64,000 nt of DNA, taken from contig JAHDWK010000018.1 in the NCBI GenBank assembly GCA_023382655.1, positions 62,001 to 126,000 of the forward strand. Reading direction: 5' to 3'. The notes beneath the pieces are model-generated. The model ran no database searches. It saw nothing but the letters and a program-made list of their open reading frames with translations, and was not told the DNA's origin. This document shows, piece by piece, positions 38,254 to 45,708 of the stretch; positions within the stretch are counted from its first letter, which is position 1; each line of letters opens with the position of its first letter. Origin of the DNA: Anaerolineae bacterium. GTDB taxonomy: Bacteria; Chloroflexota; Anaerolineae; Promineifilales; Promineifilaceae. The position numbers and the translations under genes were made by a program.

Positions 38254-39318
38254 TTACGCGGTGATATTGATTTGCACGTAATCGGGCATGGGTTGGATGT
38301 GGCTGAGATCGTTTTCCAGGATGACGAGGTCGCCTTTTTGGTCAATTTCGTTGAAGCCGCCAAATTTATAGGTGACGTACATCATACGGTTACGGCCGTT
38401 GGGGATGAACTCTGCCCGTAAACAAGCGCCGGCTGCTTTGGCCTGGTTCATAATGTGGCTCATCATGATGGTGCCCACGCCACGGGACATGACGCGGCAG
38501 GACATCAACAGCAGCTTGACCGACCAGAAAATTGGCCCCTTTTCCACCAGCGCCAGGCCAATGGTGCCATACGTGCCATATTTATCTTCCAGGCTGGCGA
38601 CCAGCAGCAGGTGATTGTCAGACTGGCGGAAGGCGTTTAGTTCGTCGTAGGAGTAGGTGTAGCCGGTGGTGTTCAGTTGATGGGTGCGTACTGTCAGTTC
38701 TTCGGCGCGTTGCAGGTCGGTTTCGCTGGCCGGTTTGATGGTAAAGGTCATATTCAGGGTGGCTAAAAATTCCTCACTGGCGCCGGTGAACTCTTCTTCC
38801 ACCTGCTTGCGGGCGATGTCGCCCAGGTACATTTGCCGCCGCAGCCGGGATTCGTTGGTGACAAAGCGGGGCATCATGCCGGGTAAGTGGGGAATTTTGT
38901 GAAGTTGTAAGGCATCAATGCACGTGACTTCCGGCAGTTCGTAGCTGACTTCTTCGCGTTCAAAGGGCTGGTCGTCCACAAAGGCGAACGTGTCCAGGCC
39001 AATGTTGAGGGATTTGGCAATCGCCTGAATGGAGGCGGATTTAGGACTCCAATTGATTTCGGGATAGAGAAAATAATCTTGCAGGCCAAACGCCTGCAAT
39101 TTTTGCATGGCGGTGTCGTGGTCATTTTTGCTGGCGATGGAAAGTAAGATACCCCGCCGATCCAATTCTTGAATGACTTCAACGACGCCGGGGCGCAGGG
39201 TGACGTTTTGATCTTCCAGTAAGACGCCATCCCAAACAGTGTTATCTAAATCCCACACCACACATTTGATGGATTGTTTCTCTGCTTTTGCTTTTTTAAT
39301 TTGCTCTTCAACCAGCAT
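38254..39318 (-). CDS. fkbH: FkbH-like HAD-family glyceryl-ACP forming enzyme
   Basis: A 354-residue FkbH-family protein. The family takes 1,3-bisphosphoglycerate, removes phosphate and loads a glyceryl group on a dedicated ACP, the first step to hydroxy- or methoxymalonyl-ACP. The HAD motif is VVWDLDNTVWDGVL, followed by SIASKNDHDTA (motif II) and FAFVDDQPFEREEV. The C-terminal half is GNAT-like (LNTTGYTYSYDELNAF ... YGTYGTIGLALVEKG). The length is normal for the family. It follows the acyl-CoA dehydrogenase gene by 15 bases in the same operon, with the ACP and the 3-hydroxyacyl-CoA dehydrogenase upstream. The set is the classical FkbH/I/J/K cassette. Confidence 0.95.
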   Translation of the reverse strand: MLVEEQIKKAKAEKQSIKCVVWDLDNTVWDGVLLEDQNVTLRPGVVEVIQELDRRGILLSIASKNDHDTAMQKLQAFGLQDYFLYPEINWSPKSASIQAIAKSLNIGLDTFAFVDDQPFEREEVSYELPEVTCIDALQLHKIPHLPGMMPRFVTNESRLRRQMYLGDIARKQVEEEFTGASEEFLATLNMTFTIKPASETDLQRAEELTVRTHQLNTTGYTYSYDELNAFRQSDNHLLLVASLEDKYGTYGTIGLALVEKGPIFWSVKLLLMSCRVMSRGVGTIMMSHIMNQAKAAGACLRAEFIPNGRNRMMYVTYKFGGFNEIDQKGDLVILENDLSHIQPMPDYVQINITA

Positions 39319-39333
39319 GTCAGGTTCTCCATT

Positions 39334-40473
39334 TCAGGCCATCACGCTCTTGTAAGCGTCTTTGGCAATAATGAGCTGTTGTATTTGGGAACTGCCCTCA
39401 ATGATTTCCATGACCTTAGCGTCCCGCAGATACCGTTCCACCGGGTAGCCATCGCTGCAACCGTTGGCGCCATGAATTTGCACGGCGTCTTGAGCGACCT
39501 GGTTGGCGATGACGGAAGCGAAGTATTTGGCCTTAAAAGCGGCCATAGCGGCCTCCGGGTCGCCGCTATCTTTGAGATAACCGGCCTGGTAACACATGAG
39601 CCGGGCGGCTTCGACGTTGGTGACCATGTTGGTGATCATGCGCCGGATGAGTTGGTGCTCTTTGATGTAGACGCCGAATTGTTTGCGTTTGCTGCTATAG
39701 TCCAGGCTGGCTTCCAGACAGGCCTGGGCGATGCCGACGCAGCCGCAGGCGACGCTGTACCGGCCCCAATCCAGGGCAGAAGAGCCAACGGCCGTGAACC
39801 CAAACCCAACCGCACCCAACAGGTTATCGCGGGGGATTTCGCAGTCATCCAGGTGTAATTCGGCCAGCATGGAGGCTTTGGTGCCCAGGATGCCGCGAAT
39901 GGGGCGAATGGTGAGGCCGGGCCGGTCACGTTCCACCAGGAAGGCAGTCGGTTTGCCCTCGTATTGGGCAAAGAGGAGGAAAAGGTCGGCAATCTGGCCG
40001 TAAGTGATCCACTTTTTACGGCCGTTGATGCGCAGGTGACCGTTGTGGGGGGTGACGGCCGTTTCCACACTTTTGGCGTCACTGCCCACATCCGGTTCCG
40101 TCAGGGCAAAGGCGCCAATCGTTTCGCCGGTCGCCAGGCGCGGCAGCCAGTTTGCTTTTTGCGCCTGACTGCCCCAACGCAAAATCGCCTGTGCGGCCAT
40201 GGTATGCACCGTGAGCAGGCTGCGCACCGAAGAACAACCCCGGCCGATTTCTTCGTTGAGGACGCCAAAAACAATGGCGTCGCCGCCCATACCACCTACT
40301 TCTTCCGGCAAGGTGGCCGCCAGGTACTTTTGCTGCGCCAACGCCTCAATGACCCGGCGGGGCATACACTCTTCGCGGTCAAATTCGTGGGCATACGGCA
40401 TGATCATCTCATCCGTAAATACTCTGAATTCGGCCTGATACTCTTTTTGTTGGGGGGTCAGTTCAATTCTCAC
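39334..40473 (-). CDS. fkbI: FkbI-like acyl-CoA (acyl-ACP) dehydrogenase
   Basis: A 379-residue flavoprotein of the acyl-CoA dehydrogenase fold. In FkbI-type pathways it participates in oxidising the glyceryl-ACP intermediate towards hydroxymalonyl-ACP. Visible signatures are GAFALTEPDVGSDAKSVET (FAD/substrate loop), KKWITYGQIADLFLLFAQ, and the C-terminal QIHGANGCSDGYPVERYLRDAKVMEIIEGSSQIQ with the expected Glu in EGSSQ. The start is GTG 40473 with AAGGAGA 6-7 bases upstream. A folded intergenic element separates it from the ACP gene. Confidence 0.93.
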   Translation of the reverse strand: MRIELTPQQKEYQAEFRVFTDEMIMPYAHEFDREECMPRRVIEALAQQKYLAATLPEEVGGMGGDAIVFGVLNEEIGRGCSSVRSLLTVHTMAAQAILRWGSQAQKANWLPRLATGETIGAFALTEPDVGSDAKSVETAVTPHNGHLRINGRKKWITYGQIADLFLLFAQYEGKPTAFLVERDRPGLTIRPIRGILGTKASMLAELHLDDCEIPRDNLLGAVGFGFTAVGSSALDWGRYSVACGCVGIAQACLEASLDYSSKRKQFGVYIKEHQLIRRMITNMVTNVEAARLMCYQAGYLKDSGDPEAAMAAFKAKYFASVIANQVAQDAVQIHGANGCSDGYPVERYLRDAKVMEIIEGSSQIQQLIIAKDAYKSVMA

Positions 40474-40493
40474 CGGTGTCTCCTTCGCAAATA

Positions 40494-40548
40494 GTTTGTA
40501 GTAGGCACTTTAGTGCCTGCCGAGGGCGATAAATCGCCGACTACAAAC
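40494..40548. repeat. Cloverleaf-like nested inverted repeat between ACP and dehydrogenase genes
   Basis: An outer stem, GTTTGTAGT (40494-40502) against ACTACAAAC (40540-40548), encloses two perfect hairpins: AGGCACT-TT-AGTGCCT (40503-40518) and GGCGAT-AA-ATCGCC (40525-40538). Such a three-way-junction fold resembles REP/MITE-like dispersed elements. No T-run follows, so it is not a terminator. It could modulate expression within the operon. Confidence 0.8.
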
Positions 40549-40550
40549 GA

Positions 40551-40823
40551 TCAATCGCCGGGCGCGAAAGCCATCGCGGCCGGGGCAACCTTCTTGCGCT
40601 GCACCAGGCTGGCGAGGGCATTGATGGTGCGGAAGTTGTCCAGTTCCAGGTCTTCGTTGTCTATGGTGATGTGGAAGGTTTTCTCCACAAAGAGAACCAG
40701 TTGCATGGCGAATAACGAATTGACAAAACCGAGGGCGAAGATGTCTTCATGGTCTTGCAGATCGTAGTTCTTAAACGCCCCTTTCAAAAATTGTTTGATC
40801 GCTGTTTTAATATCTGTTTGCAT
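40551..40823 (-). CDS. fkbJ: FkbJ-like stand-alone acyl carrier protein for the extender unit
   Basis: A 90-residue ACP. The phosphopantetheine serine lies in FALGFVNSLFAMQLVLFVE (GFVNSL replaces the usual GxDSL). This Asn-Ser variant is familiar in ACPs of methoxymalonyl/hydroxymalonyl pathways. It should carry glyceryl, then hydroxymalonyl, while the neighbouring enzymes act. ATG follows AAGGAG. It lies between the membrane lipoprotein gene and the dehydrogenase gene in the same operon. It needs the Sfp-type transferase encoded at 6069-6827, or a genomic equivalent, for activation. Confidence 0.92.
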   Translation of the reverse strand: MQTDIKTAIKQFLKGAFKNYDLQDHEDIFALGFVNSLFAMQLVLFVEKTFHITIDNEDLELDNFRTINALASLVQRKKVAPAAMAFAPGD

Positions 40824-40835
40824 TGTGTAAACTCC

Positions 40836-41312
40836 TTATTTTTCGACCCACTCAATGGGTTGTTTCTCGCGGATAACCGGCCGACGCCCTCTGGTGACGA
40901 GGAAATAAATGGCCACGGCAGCCAGGACAAAAAACTTGGCAAAATCGAAGCCACCGAAAGAGGTGGAAACATCACCAAGAACCTGAGCGCCTTCCGCCTG
41001 GGTGACCGCGCCGGATGCACCTTTGATGTTGCCATGAATAACGGCCGTTGGCCCCACAAATACATTGCCGGAGGAGAGCCAGATGTTGCCCTTGATCTCA
41101 CCCTCGGCAACCAGGTCGCCACTGGTCATAAAGACGGATCCGGAGACGACGGAGCCTTTTTCCAGAACGACATGCCCGGAGGTGATGAGTAAATTACCGG
41201 GTATGGTGGCGTCGCCCCCAACCTGGTGGTCGCCGCTGGAAATTACCCGGGCGCAGCCCGTCAGGAGCAGGGATGACAGACCAAGCAGCGCGATAAAAGA
41301 GATAGATTTCAT
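40836..41312 (-). CDS. Bactofilin-like (polymer-forming) lipoprotein with C-terminal membrane helix
   Basis: A 158-residue protein from ATG 41312 (AAGGAGG 7 bases upstream; the longer open frame is not used). A lipoprotein signal MKSISFIALLGLSSLLLTGC is followed by a repetitive right-handed-beta stretch (GNLLITSGHVVLEKGSVVSG, GDLVAEGEIKGNIWLSSG, PTAVIHGNIKGASG) of the bactofilin/polymer-forming type, then a helix FFVLAAVAIYFLV and a basic tail. It should sit at the outer face of the membrane. Its place inside the extender-unit operon, 12-13 bases from both neighbours, is unexpected; I know of no role for such a protein in that pathway. Confidence 0.75.
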   Translation of the reverse strand: MKSISFIALLGLSSLLLTGCARVISSGDHQVGGDATIPGNLLITSGHVVLEKGSVVSGSVFMTSGDLVAEGEIKGNIWLSSGNVFVGPTAVIHGNIKGASGAVTQAEGAQVLGDVSTSFGGFDFAKFFVLAAVAIYFLVTRGRRPVIREKQPIEWVEK

Positions 41313-41325
41313 GTGGCGCCTCCTT

Positions 41326-42177
41326 CTACTGGTAGGTGTAGAAGCCCTGGCCGTTTTTACGGCCGTGTAATCCCGCATCTACCATCTTTTTGAGCAAGGG
41401 GCAGGGGCGGTATTTGCTATCGTTAAAACTTTCGTATAAGACATCAATGGAGTAAAGAATGGTGTCCAAACCAATGAGATCGGCCGTTTCCAAGGGCCCC
41501 ATTTTGTGCCCAAAACAGGATTTGAAGATTTGATCCACTTCGGCCGCCGAAGCCACCTGTTCCTGTACCAGATAGATGGCTTCATTCACCGTCAGCATCA
41601 ATACCCGGTTAGAGACAAAACCGGGTGAATCATTGACCACCACCCCTTCTTTGCCCATGCCCTCCAAAAATTCTCTGGCAATGGACATTGACTCGGCGGA
41701 GGTGTGGTAGCCGCGAATGACTTCAACCGTGGGTTTAAGCGGCACCGGGTTCATAAAATGCATTCCCAGCACCTTGTCCGGCCGGCGGGTGATGCCGCCC
41801 AGCCGGGTGATGGAAATGGCCGACGTATTGGCGGCAAAAACCGTGTGGGGTGGGCAAATAGCATCCAGCAGAGGATAAACTTCCTTCTTCACCTCCCACT
41901 TTTCCACCACATTCTCTACCACGAAGTTCACATCATGCAGCGCCTCATACTCGGTTGTAAACCGGATGCGCCCTAAGACCTCGCGTGGATCTTGAGGGCT
42001 GGCTGTTTTATCAAGCAGCCGCCCAAAGCGTACATTTTTGTAAATTTCTGCCTGGGCTTTTTCCAGGATGCCCTCGCTGACATCCACCAGCACCACCCGA
42101 TGATTGGTTTGAGCCAGATTTTGAGCCACACCAATTCCCATGACGCCGGCGCCAATAACGCCAATACAATCTATCAT
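41326..42177 (-). CDS. fkbK: FkbK-like 3-hydroxyacyl-CoA/ACP dehydrogenase
   Basis: A 283-residue NAD-dependent dehydrogenase of the 3-hydroxybutyryl-CoA dehydrogenase fold. In FkbK-type pathways it oxidises glyceryl-ACP, on the way to hydroxymalonyl-ACP. The Rossmann motif is IGVIGAGVMGIGVAQNLA. Catalytic contexts are ANTSAISI, the His in LGMHFMNPVP, and the Glu region VVNDSPGFVSNRVLM; the C-terminal domain ends GRKNGQGFYTY. It has a strong GAGGAGGT ribosome-binding site. It is the first gene of the 24-kb minus-strand biosynthetic operon, and its promoter is the best-conserved type of the shared motif (site A). Confidence 0.95.
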   Translation of the reverse strand: MIDCIGVIGAGVMGIGVAQNLAQTNHRVVLVDVSEGILEKAQAEIYKNVRFGRLLDKTASPQDPREVLGRIRFTTEYEALHDVNFVVENVVEKWEVKKEVYPLLDAICPPHTVFAANTSAISITRLGGITRRPDKVLGMHFMNPVPLKPTVEVIRGYHTSAESMSIAREFLEGMGKEGVVVNDSPGFVSNRVLMLTVNEAIYLVQEQVASAAEVDQIFKSCFGHKMGPLETADLIGLDTILYSIDVLYESFNDSKYRPCPLLKKMVDAGLHGRKNGQGFYTYQ

Positions 42178-42209
42178 CTTGATACCTCCTCATGTACCCA
42201 ACGTTGCTT

Positions 42210-42274
42210 CATTTATAAACAGCCATCCGGCATGGGTAAATAGACAAACGAATACAGGCATAGACAGTTGTACC
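42210..42274 (-). promoter_or_regulatory. Shared cluster promoter motif, site A, heading the extender/NRPS operon
   Basis: On the minus strand: GGTACAA, 18 bases, GTTTGTCTATTTACC, 17 bases, TATAAATG. The first half-site reads TGTCTA, the same as the second, with CTA elements 20 bp apart. TATAAAT is a good -10, about 33 bases before the FkbK start. Sequence between the blocks is not conserved with sites B and C, so the match is functional and not a recent duplication. Confidence 0.85.
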
Positions 42275-43557
42275 GCCTTCGCTGTCACGAGGAAGGATAT
42301 GGGGTTTGGGAGTGTTGTGGTGTTTCAGCCCATTGCTGGGGCCGCCTCTCAGCCCGAAGGGATGCTCTCCAGACCCTGCCCCACGTGCCTGCCAGTCACC
42401 AGCCTGTTTTCTGTCGGCTTCGGCAAGGCTTTTGGTCATTGCTTTTCTGGTCTGGTGGTTTGCTGGTTTTGTTCGTTAACATTTGTCCTACCGGTTCGCC
42501 CGTGTGGGACAGCGCCAGCCTGTTGGTAAACAGCAGCAACAACCCGGTGGCCGGCAGCCGCACCTGGTACCTGCCGTTTGGTGGCTACCGGACGGGCAGC
42601 GCCCCCACCCAAACGATTACTGACCGCGACTTCACCGGCCAGAAAGAGAACATGGAGTTGGGCTTGCTCTACTACAATGCACGCTACTATGTGCCCGGCC
42701 TGGGCCGATTCGCCAGCGCCGACACCATCATCCCCAACCCCACCAACCCGCAGAGCTATAACCGCTACAGTTATGTGGAAAACCGCCCCCTCCTCTTCAA
42801 AGACCCCACCGGCCACATCAGCTGCACCGATTCCAACCTCCCCGGTGGCGACCAACTGGCCTGCACGTCCACTCCGCCAACATTTCCGCCACCACCCGAC
42901 CCTTTGCCCGCTATTCCAACTGGTGACATGGTCACTTTTAATGTCGGTTGCCCTACTTGCACTGCCTTTACGGATGCGGAAATCGCTGCGCTTCAAGAAT
43001 CGGCGACCCTAACAGGGACCAGACTGGCGGAAACACTCAATTCAGCTCATGGCTGGAATCTCTCGGCAAGCGAGGCTTTCTTACTTGTGTATGGCGGCTC
43101 TGTTAATTTCATTAAAACAGGGACACAGTGTGGAAGTAGGTGTTGGGGTGAAACATTCCTCAGAGATGGTCGTCACGAAATCGAAGTTTATACCGACGCA
43201 AATATAGCGGGTGATGCACAATGGGGAGTTCACGAGTTAGGTCATGCGTTTATCAATGTCGTCGGAAGTGGGCCACTAGACAAGTTACGACAATATCAGA
43301 AATTTTTCTCTGACTTCCCTAACAGACCACATACAGACAATCCAAATTACGATAACTTAAGTCCTTGGGGATTTGCTGGTGGCTATGGGACATGGCAACG
43401 TAGTAAGCAAGGTAGAGCCTCAGAAGAATTTGCGGATATGTATTTGGGATGGGTCTATAACCAGTGGGAAGGTAACGATGGGGATTGGACTATACCCGGA
43501 CAATACCGGGCAGATTTTATGAATTCGCTTATGCCGCTATGGGTTGACAGATGGTAG
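42268..43557 (+). CDS. Truncated RHS protein: core-associated domain plus HELGH metallopeptidase tip
   Basis: The reading frame is open from ATG 42268, but credible homology begins at about 42490. The first ~75 codons overlap promoter site A and look accidental, so this is probably the 3' part of an RHS gene. It shows the RHS end motifs YYNARYYVPGLGRFASAD, NPQSYNRYSYVENRPLLFKDPTGH, where the conserved DPxG marks the usual self-cleavage point. The variable tip that follows contains WGVHELGHAFINV, a zinc-metallopeptidase HExxH motif, with SEEFADMYLGWVYNQW as a possible third-ligand (Glu/Asp) region. RHS tips are often toxins. Since no delivery part remains, expression is doubtful. Confidence 0.6.
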   Translation: MYRLRCHEEGYGVWECCGVSAHCWGRLSARRDALQTLPHVPASHQPVFCRLRQGFWSLLFWSGGLLVLFVNICPTGSPVWDSASLLVNSSNNPVAGSRTWYLPFGGYRTGSAPTQTITDRDFTGQKENMELGLLYYNARYYVPGLGRFASADTIIPNPTNPQSYNRYSYVENRPLLFKDPTGHISCTDSNLPGGDQLACTSTPPTFPPPPDPLPAIPTGDMVTFNVGCPTCTAFTDAEIAALQESATLTGTRLAETLNSAHGWNLSASEAFLLVYGGSVNFIKTGTQCGSRCWGETFLRDGRHEIEVYTDANIAGDAQWGVHELGHAFINVVGSGPLDKLRQYQKFFSDFPNRPHTDNPNYDNLSPWGFAGGYGTWQRSKQGRASEEFADMYLGWVYNQWEGNDGDWTIPGQYRADFMNSLMPLWVDRW

Positions 43558-43565
43558 GTGCCAAG

Positions 43566-44570
43566 ATGAAAAATCATAAATTATTGTGGGTAATAGAGAT
43601 GCTAACTATCAACTTGTTTTTGTTCCTTGCCGGGTGTACTGCCTCTTCGCCAACGCCAATATCGCCTGGTGAGAATCCAGCGGACATCAGTACAGTTGCT
43701 GCCAGTCGTACTCCATTAACAAGAACACCGCTACCCCCTACCCCCATTCCTGCAGTCACTTCTACATTGACATCAACACCAACTGCCACCCCCATGCCGA
43801 TTGATCAGCCGGCTCCTATAGAACCACCTATTACAATACCCGCTCCACCAGATGGTGAGCTGACTCAACAGGTTCTCTGGCTCTTTGAAACCAACAATGG
43901 GTGTCAACTTCCCTGCTGGTGGGGGATAACGCCAGGACAAACAGAATGGTCGGTGGCGGAAGAATTTTTTCATAGATTTGATAAAGACCTTTATGAAGCT
44001 TCCTCAACTCCGGGGCTGGTATCTTATGGCATATCAATCCCCCTTCCCACAGATATATTTGTTACAGACTATACATACCCGAGCGTTTTAGTACAAAATG
44101 GCATTGTGGAAAGAATTCAGGCTGATATTCTTGTTGGTGATACATACCCTGATTCTCTTAACCACTATATGCTCCCGATGTTATTGACTACTTATGGAGA
44201 ACCAGCAGAAGTAGGGTTGTCTACGTTTAGTTCTGACCCGGGAGGGGAGGGGCCAGGCTGGCTTGTGCCGTTTGCGGTCGTTTTGTTTTACCCTGACCAG
44301 GGGATTGCAGCATTATATGGTGATATTGGTGAAATTTCAGGTGATATGGTTCGTGGTTGTCCACAAGCACGTCCTGTATCTACTCTCAAGTTATGGTCAC
44401 CCGACAAGGATTTTACATTTGAGGAATTGATAAAGAGTTCGTCGGCATTTAACAAAGAATATCTCTCCTTGCAAGAAGCAACAGGCATGGATGTGGCGAC
44501 TTTTTACGAAACTTTTAAGAACCCGGATAACACAACCTGTCTGGAAACGCCTGCTAATTTGTGGCGTTAA
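43566..44570 (+). CDS. Lipoprotein with CxLPCWWG motif, possible partner of the RHS tip
   Basis: A 334-residue predicted lipoprotein. It starts MKNHKLLWVIEML with lipobox FLAGC, followed by a ~70-residue Pro/Thr/Ser-rich linker (TPLPPTPIPAVTST) and a globular domain beginning at ~100. That domain carries NGCQLPCWWGITPGQTEW, a motif I associate with lipoproteins of Chloroflexota. I do not know its function. It starts 8 bases after the RHS-metallopeptidase stop. The position fits an immunity protein, but a secreted anchored protein of this type could equally be unrelated. Base composition is more A/T-rich than the biosynthetic genes. Confidence 0.65.
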   Translation: MKNHKLLWVIEMLTINLFLFLAGCTASSPTPISPGENPADISTVAASRTPLTRTPLPPTPIPAVTSTLTSTPTATPMPIDQPAPIEPPITIPAPPDGELTQQVLWLFETNNGCQLPCWWGITPGQTEWSVAEEFFHRFDKDLYEASSTPGLVSYGISIPLPTDIFVTDYTYPSVLVQNGIVERIQADILVGDTYPDSLNHYMLPMLLTTYGEPAEVGLSTFSSDPGGEGPGWLVPFAVVLFYPDQGIAALYGDIGEISGDMVRGCPQARPVSTLKLWSPDKDFTFEELIKSSSAFNKEYLSLQEATGMDVATFYETFKNPDNTTCLETPANLWR

Positions 44571-45106
44571 GAGAAGTTATCCACGTCATCGGCGGTAACT
44601 ACGGCCTGTTTTACATGTACAGCGACCATCCTTCGACAGGCTCAGGACAAGTCTGGGCAGCGCCAGCCTTGCTGGAGCGTGGTCTTCCGGGTTTGGTGTG
44701 GCCGGTGCTCCACCGCGCCACATGTGCTTGCCGGTCACCAGCCTGTTTGCCAACGGCCGTTACCTTGCTTTTCATCCGTCATCATTTCCTGGCATACCAG
44801 CCCAGGCGGGGCAGCGGGTGGGGGTACGGGCGAGTAATTATGAATTAGGAAGGATGAATTAGGAAGCGGGGACGGCCGTCACCTGGTCATGGTAGGGATA
44901 CGGCCGTTGCCCTGCATTTCGGCCGTCATCATTTCCTGGCGTACCACCCCAGGCAGGGCAGCGGATAAACGGATGGGGGGCAACAGCGAATTGGCGTAGA
45001 GAGTGAATGTGGTGGCACGGCCGTCAGCAATGACGGCCGTGCTTTTTTGTGGTGGGGGTGCGGCCGTTCACCCCTCACGGTGGGTACGGCCGTGTTCACT
45101 TTCTGT
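44571..45106. other. Non-coding stretch made of diverged repeat fragments
   Basis: No supported gene. It contains a CCTTCGACAGGCTCAGGACA element (44631 on), two copies of CATCATTTCCTGGC-A/G-TACCA (near 44783 and 44929), and a segment resembling the DNA before the RHS gene (GTCACCAGCCTGTTT at ~42398 and ~44736). Several ACGGCCGT octamers are present. It looks like remains of RHS or mobile-element DNA. Confidence 0.55.
45015..45048 (+). terminator. Perfect 12-bp hairpin with T6, built on ACGGCCGT
   Basis: GCACGGCCGTCA (45015-45026), loop GCAA, TGACGGCCGTGC (45031-45042), then TTTTTT. A textbook rho-independent terminator, though no intact gene ends just upstream. A related, less perfect hairpin recurs at ~45509. 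Confidence 0.75.
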
Positions 45107-45112
45107 TATAAT
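45107..45112 (+). promoter_or_regulatory. -10 box before the antitoxin remnant
   Basis: TATAAT at 45107-45112, 32 bases before the ATG of the small gene. No good -35 is visible at the right distance. Confidence 0.4.
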
Positions 45113-45143
45113 GACGTCATCATTTTCTGGTGTGAGGTGACAA

Positions 45144-45335
45144 ATGAGTGTAAACGCAATTTTGGCGGCAGTGCAGTTTGTGGTGGATCAGCAGGGGCAA
45201 CAAACGGCCGTGTTGTTAGACCTGCAAACCTGGGACAGCTTACGTTACCTTCTGGAAGAACTGGCTGAGGATGAGCGTTTCGGCCAGTTGATGCTGGCGG
45301 TGGCAGGTGATGAAAAGTTTGTTTCGTGTTGGTGA
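45144..45335 (+). CDS. Antitoxin-like small protein, C-terminally altered by a deletion
   Basis: A 63-residue protein whose start MSVNAILAAVQFVVDQQG and LLDLQTWDSLRYLLEELAEDERFGQLM match small antitoxins that precede RelE-family toxins. A GAGGTGA ribosome-binding site and TATAAT -10 are intact. After DEKF the sequence leaves the antitoxin pattern and runs into the 3' part of the toxin gene in another frame, so the protein ends early as VSCW. The toxin gene behind it has lost its 5' half. It may retain DNA binding, but the module is broken. Confidence 0.6.
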   Translation: MSVNAILAAVQFVVDQQGQQTAVLLDLQTWDSLRYLLEELAEDERFGQLMLAVAGDEKFVSCW

Positions 45336-45429
45336 CTACAGAATCGGGGTACACATTGACTCCGCCAATGAAATGGTGGAGTTTCAACGTGTTTTACACC
45401 GACGCGAAATTTACCGCGATTTCCCCTGA
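45310..45429 (+). pseudogene. RelE-type toxin remnant (C-terminal 39 residues)
   Basis: An open frame LFRVGDYRIGVHIDSANEMV followed by EFQRVLHRREIYRDF matches the C-terminal strands of RelE/ParE toxins (VGDYRIVY... and V-x-HRREIYR). The 5' part is absent: an internal deletion has joined the antitoxin gene to the toxin's end. It is too short to be active. Confidence 0.7.
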
Positions 45430-45708
45430 GTTGCCCAGGTATGGCACGGCGATGACGATAGGATGGGGCAGGGGCAACAGCGAATTGTAGTGGGAAACAA
45501 ATTTGGCAGTACGGCCGTTGGCAGTGACGGCCGTGCCCTTTTTTGTGCGGTGGTGGGGTGGATGGCCATAAGGCACAGAGCAGCGTATTGTTTTGGCACG
45601 GCCGTAGACCAGGCATACAATTGGCAGTGGAGAGATGGATGGAGGGTGGACGGCCGTGACGTGGTGAACAGTCTGGTTCCGTTGGGCAAAGGCTTTTGGC
45701 AAAGACTT
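45430..45708. other. Non-coding DNA with a second ACGGCCGT hairpin
   Basis: Contains ACGGCCGT at 45511 and 45527 that can pair as a hairpin, followed by CCCTTTTTTG: an imperfect copy of the terminator at 45015. The surrounding GGGGCAACAGCGAATTG text is also shared with ~44977, so the two places are diverged copies of one element. It lies between the convergent toxin remnant and the histidine kinase gene and could terminate both. Confidence 0.5.

Noticed and set aside
38196..38363. Longer N-terminus of the three-module NRPS
   Set aside because: The extra 56 codons have no family pattern, run through the intergenic region and contain a Ser/Lys/Pro-rich translation typical of non-coding DNA.
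42268..42489. N-terminal ~75 codons of the RHS frame as real protein
   Set aside because: The stretch overlaps promoter site A of the divergent operon, lacks RHS pattern and is Cys/Trp-rich as expected for non-coding DNA.
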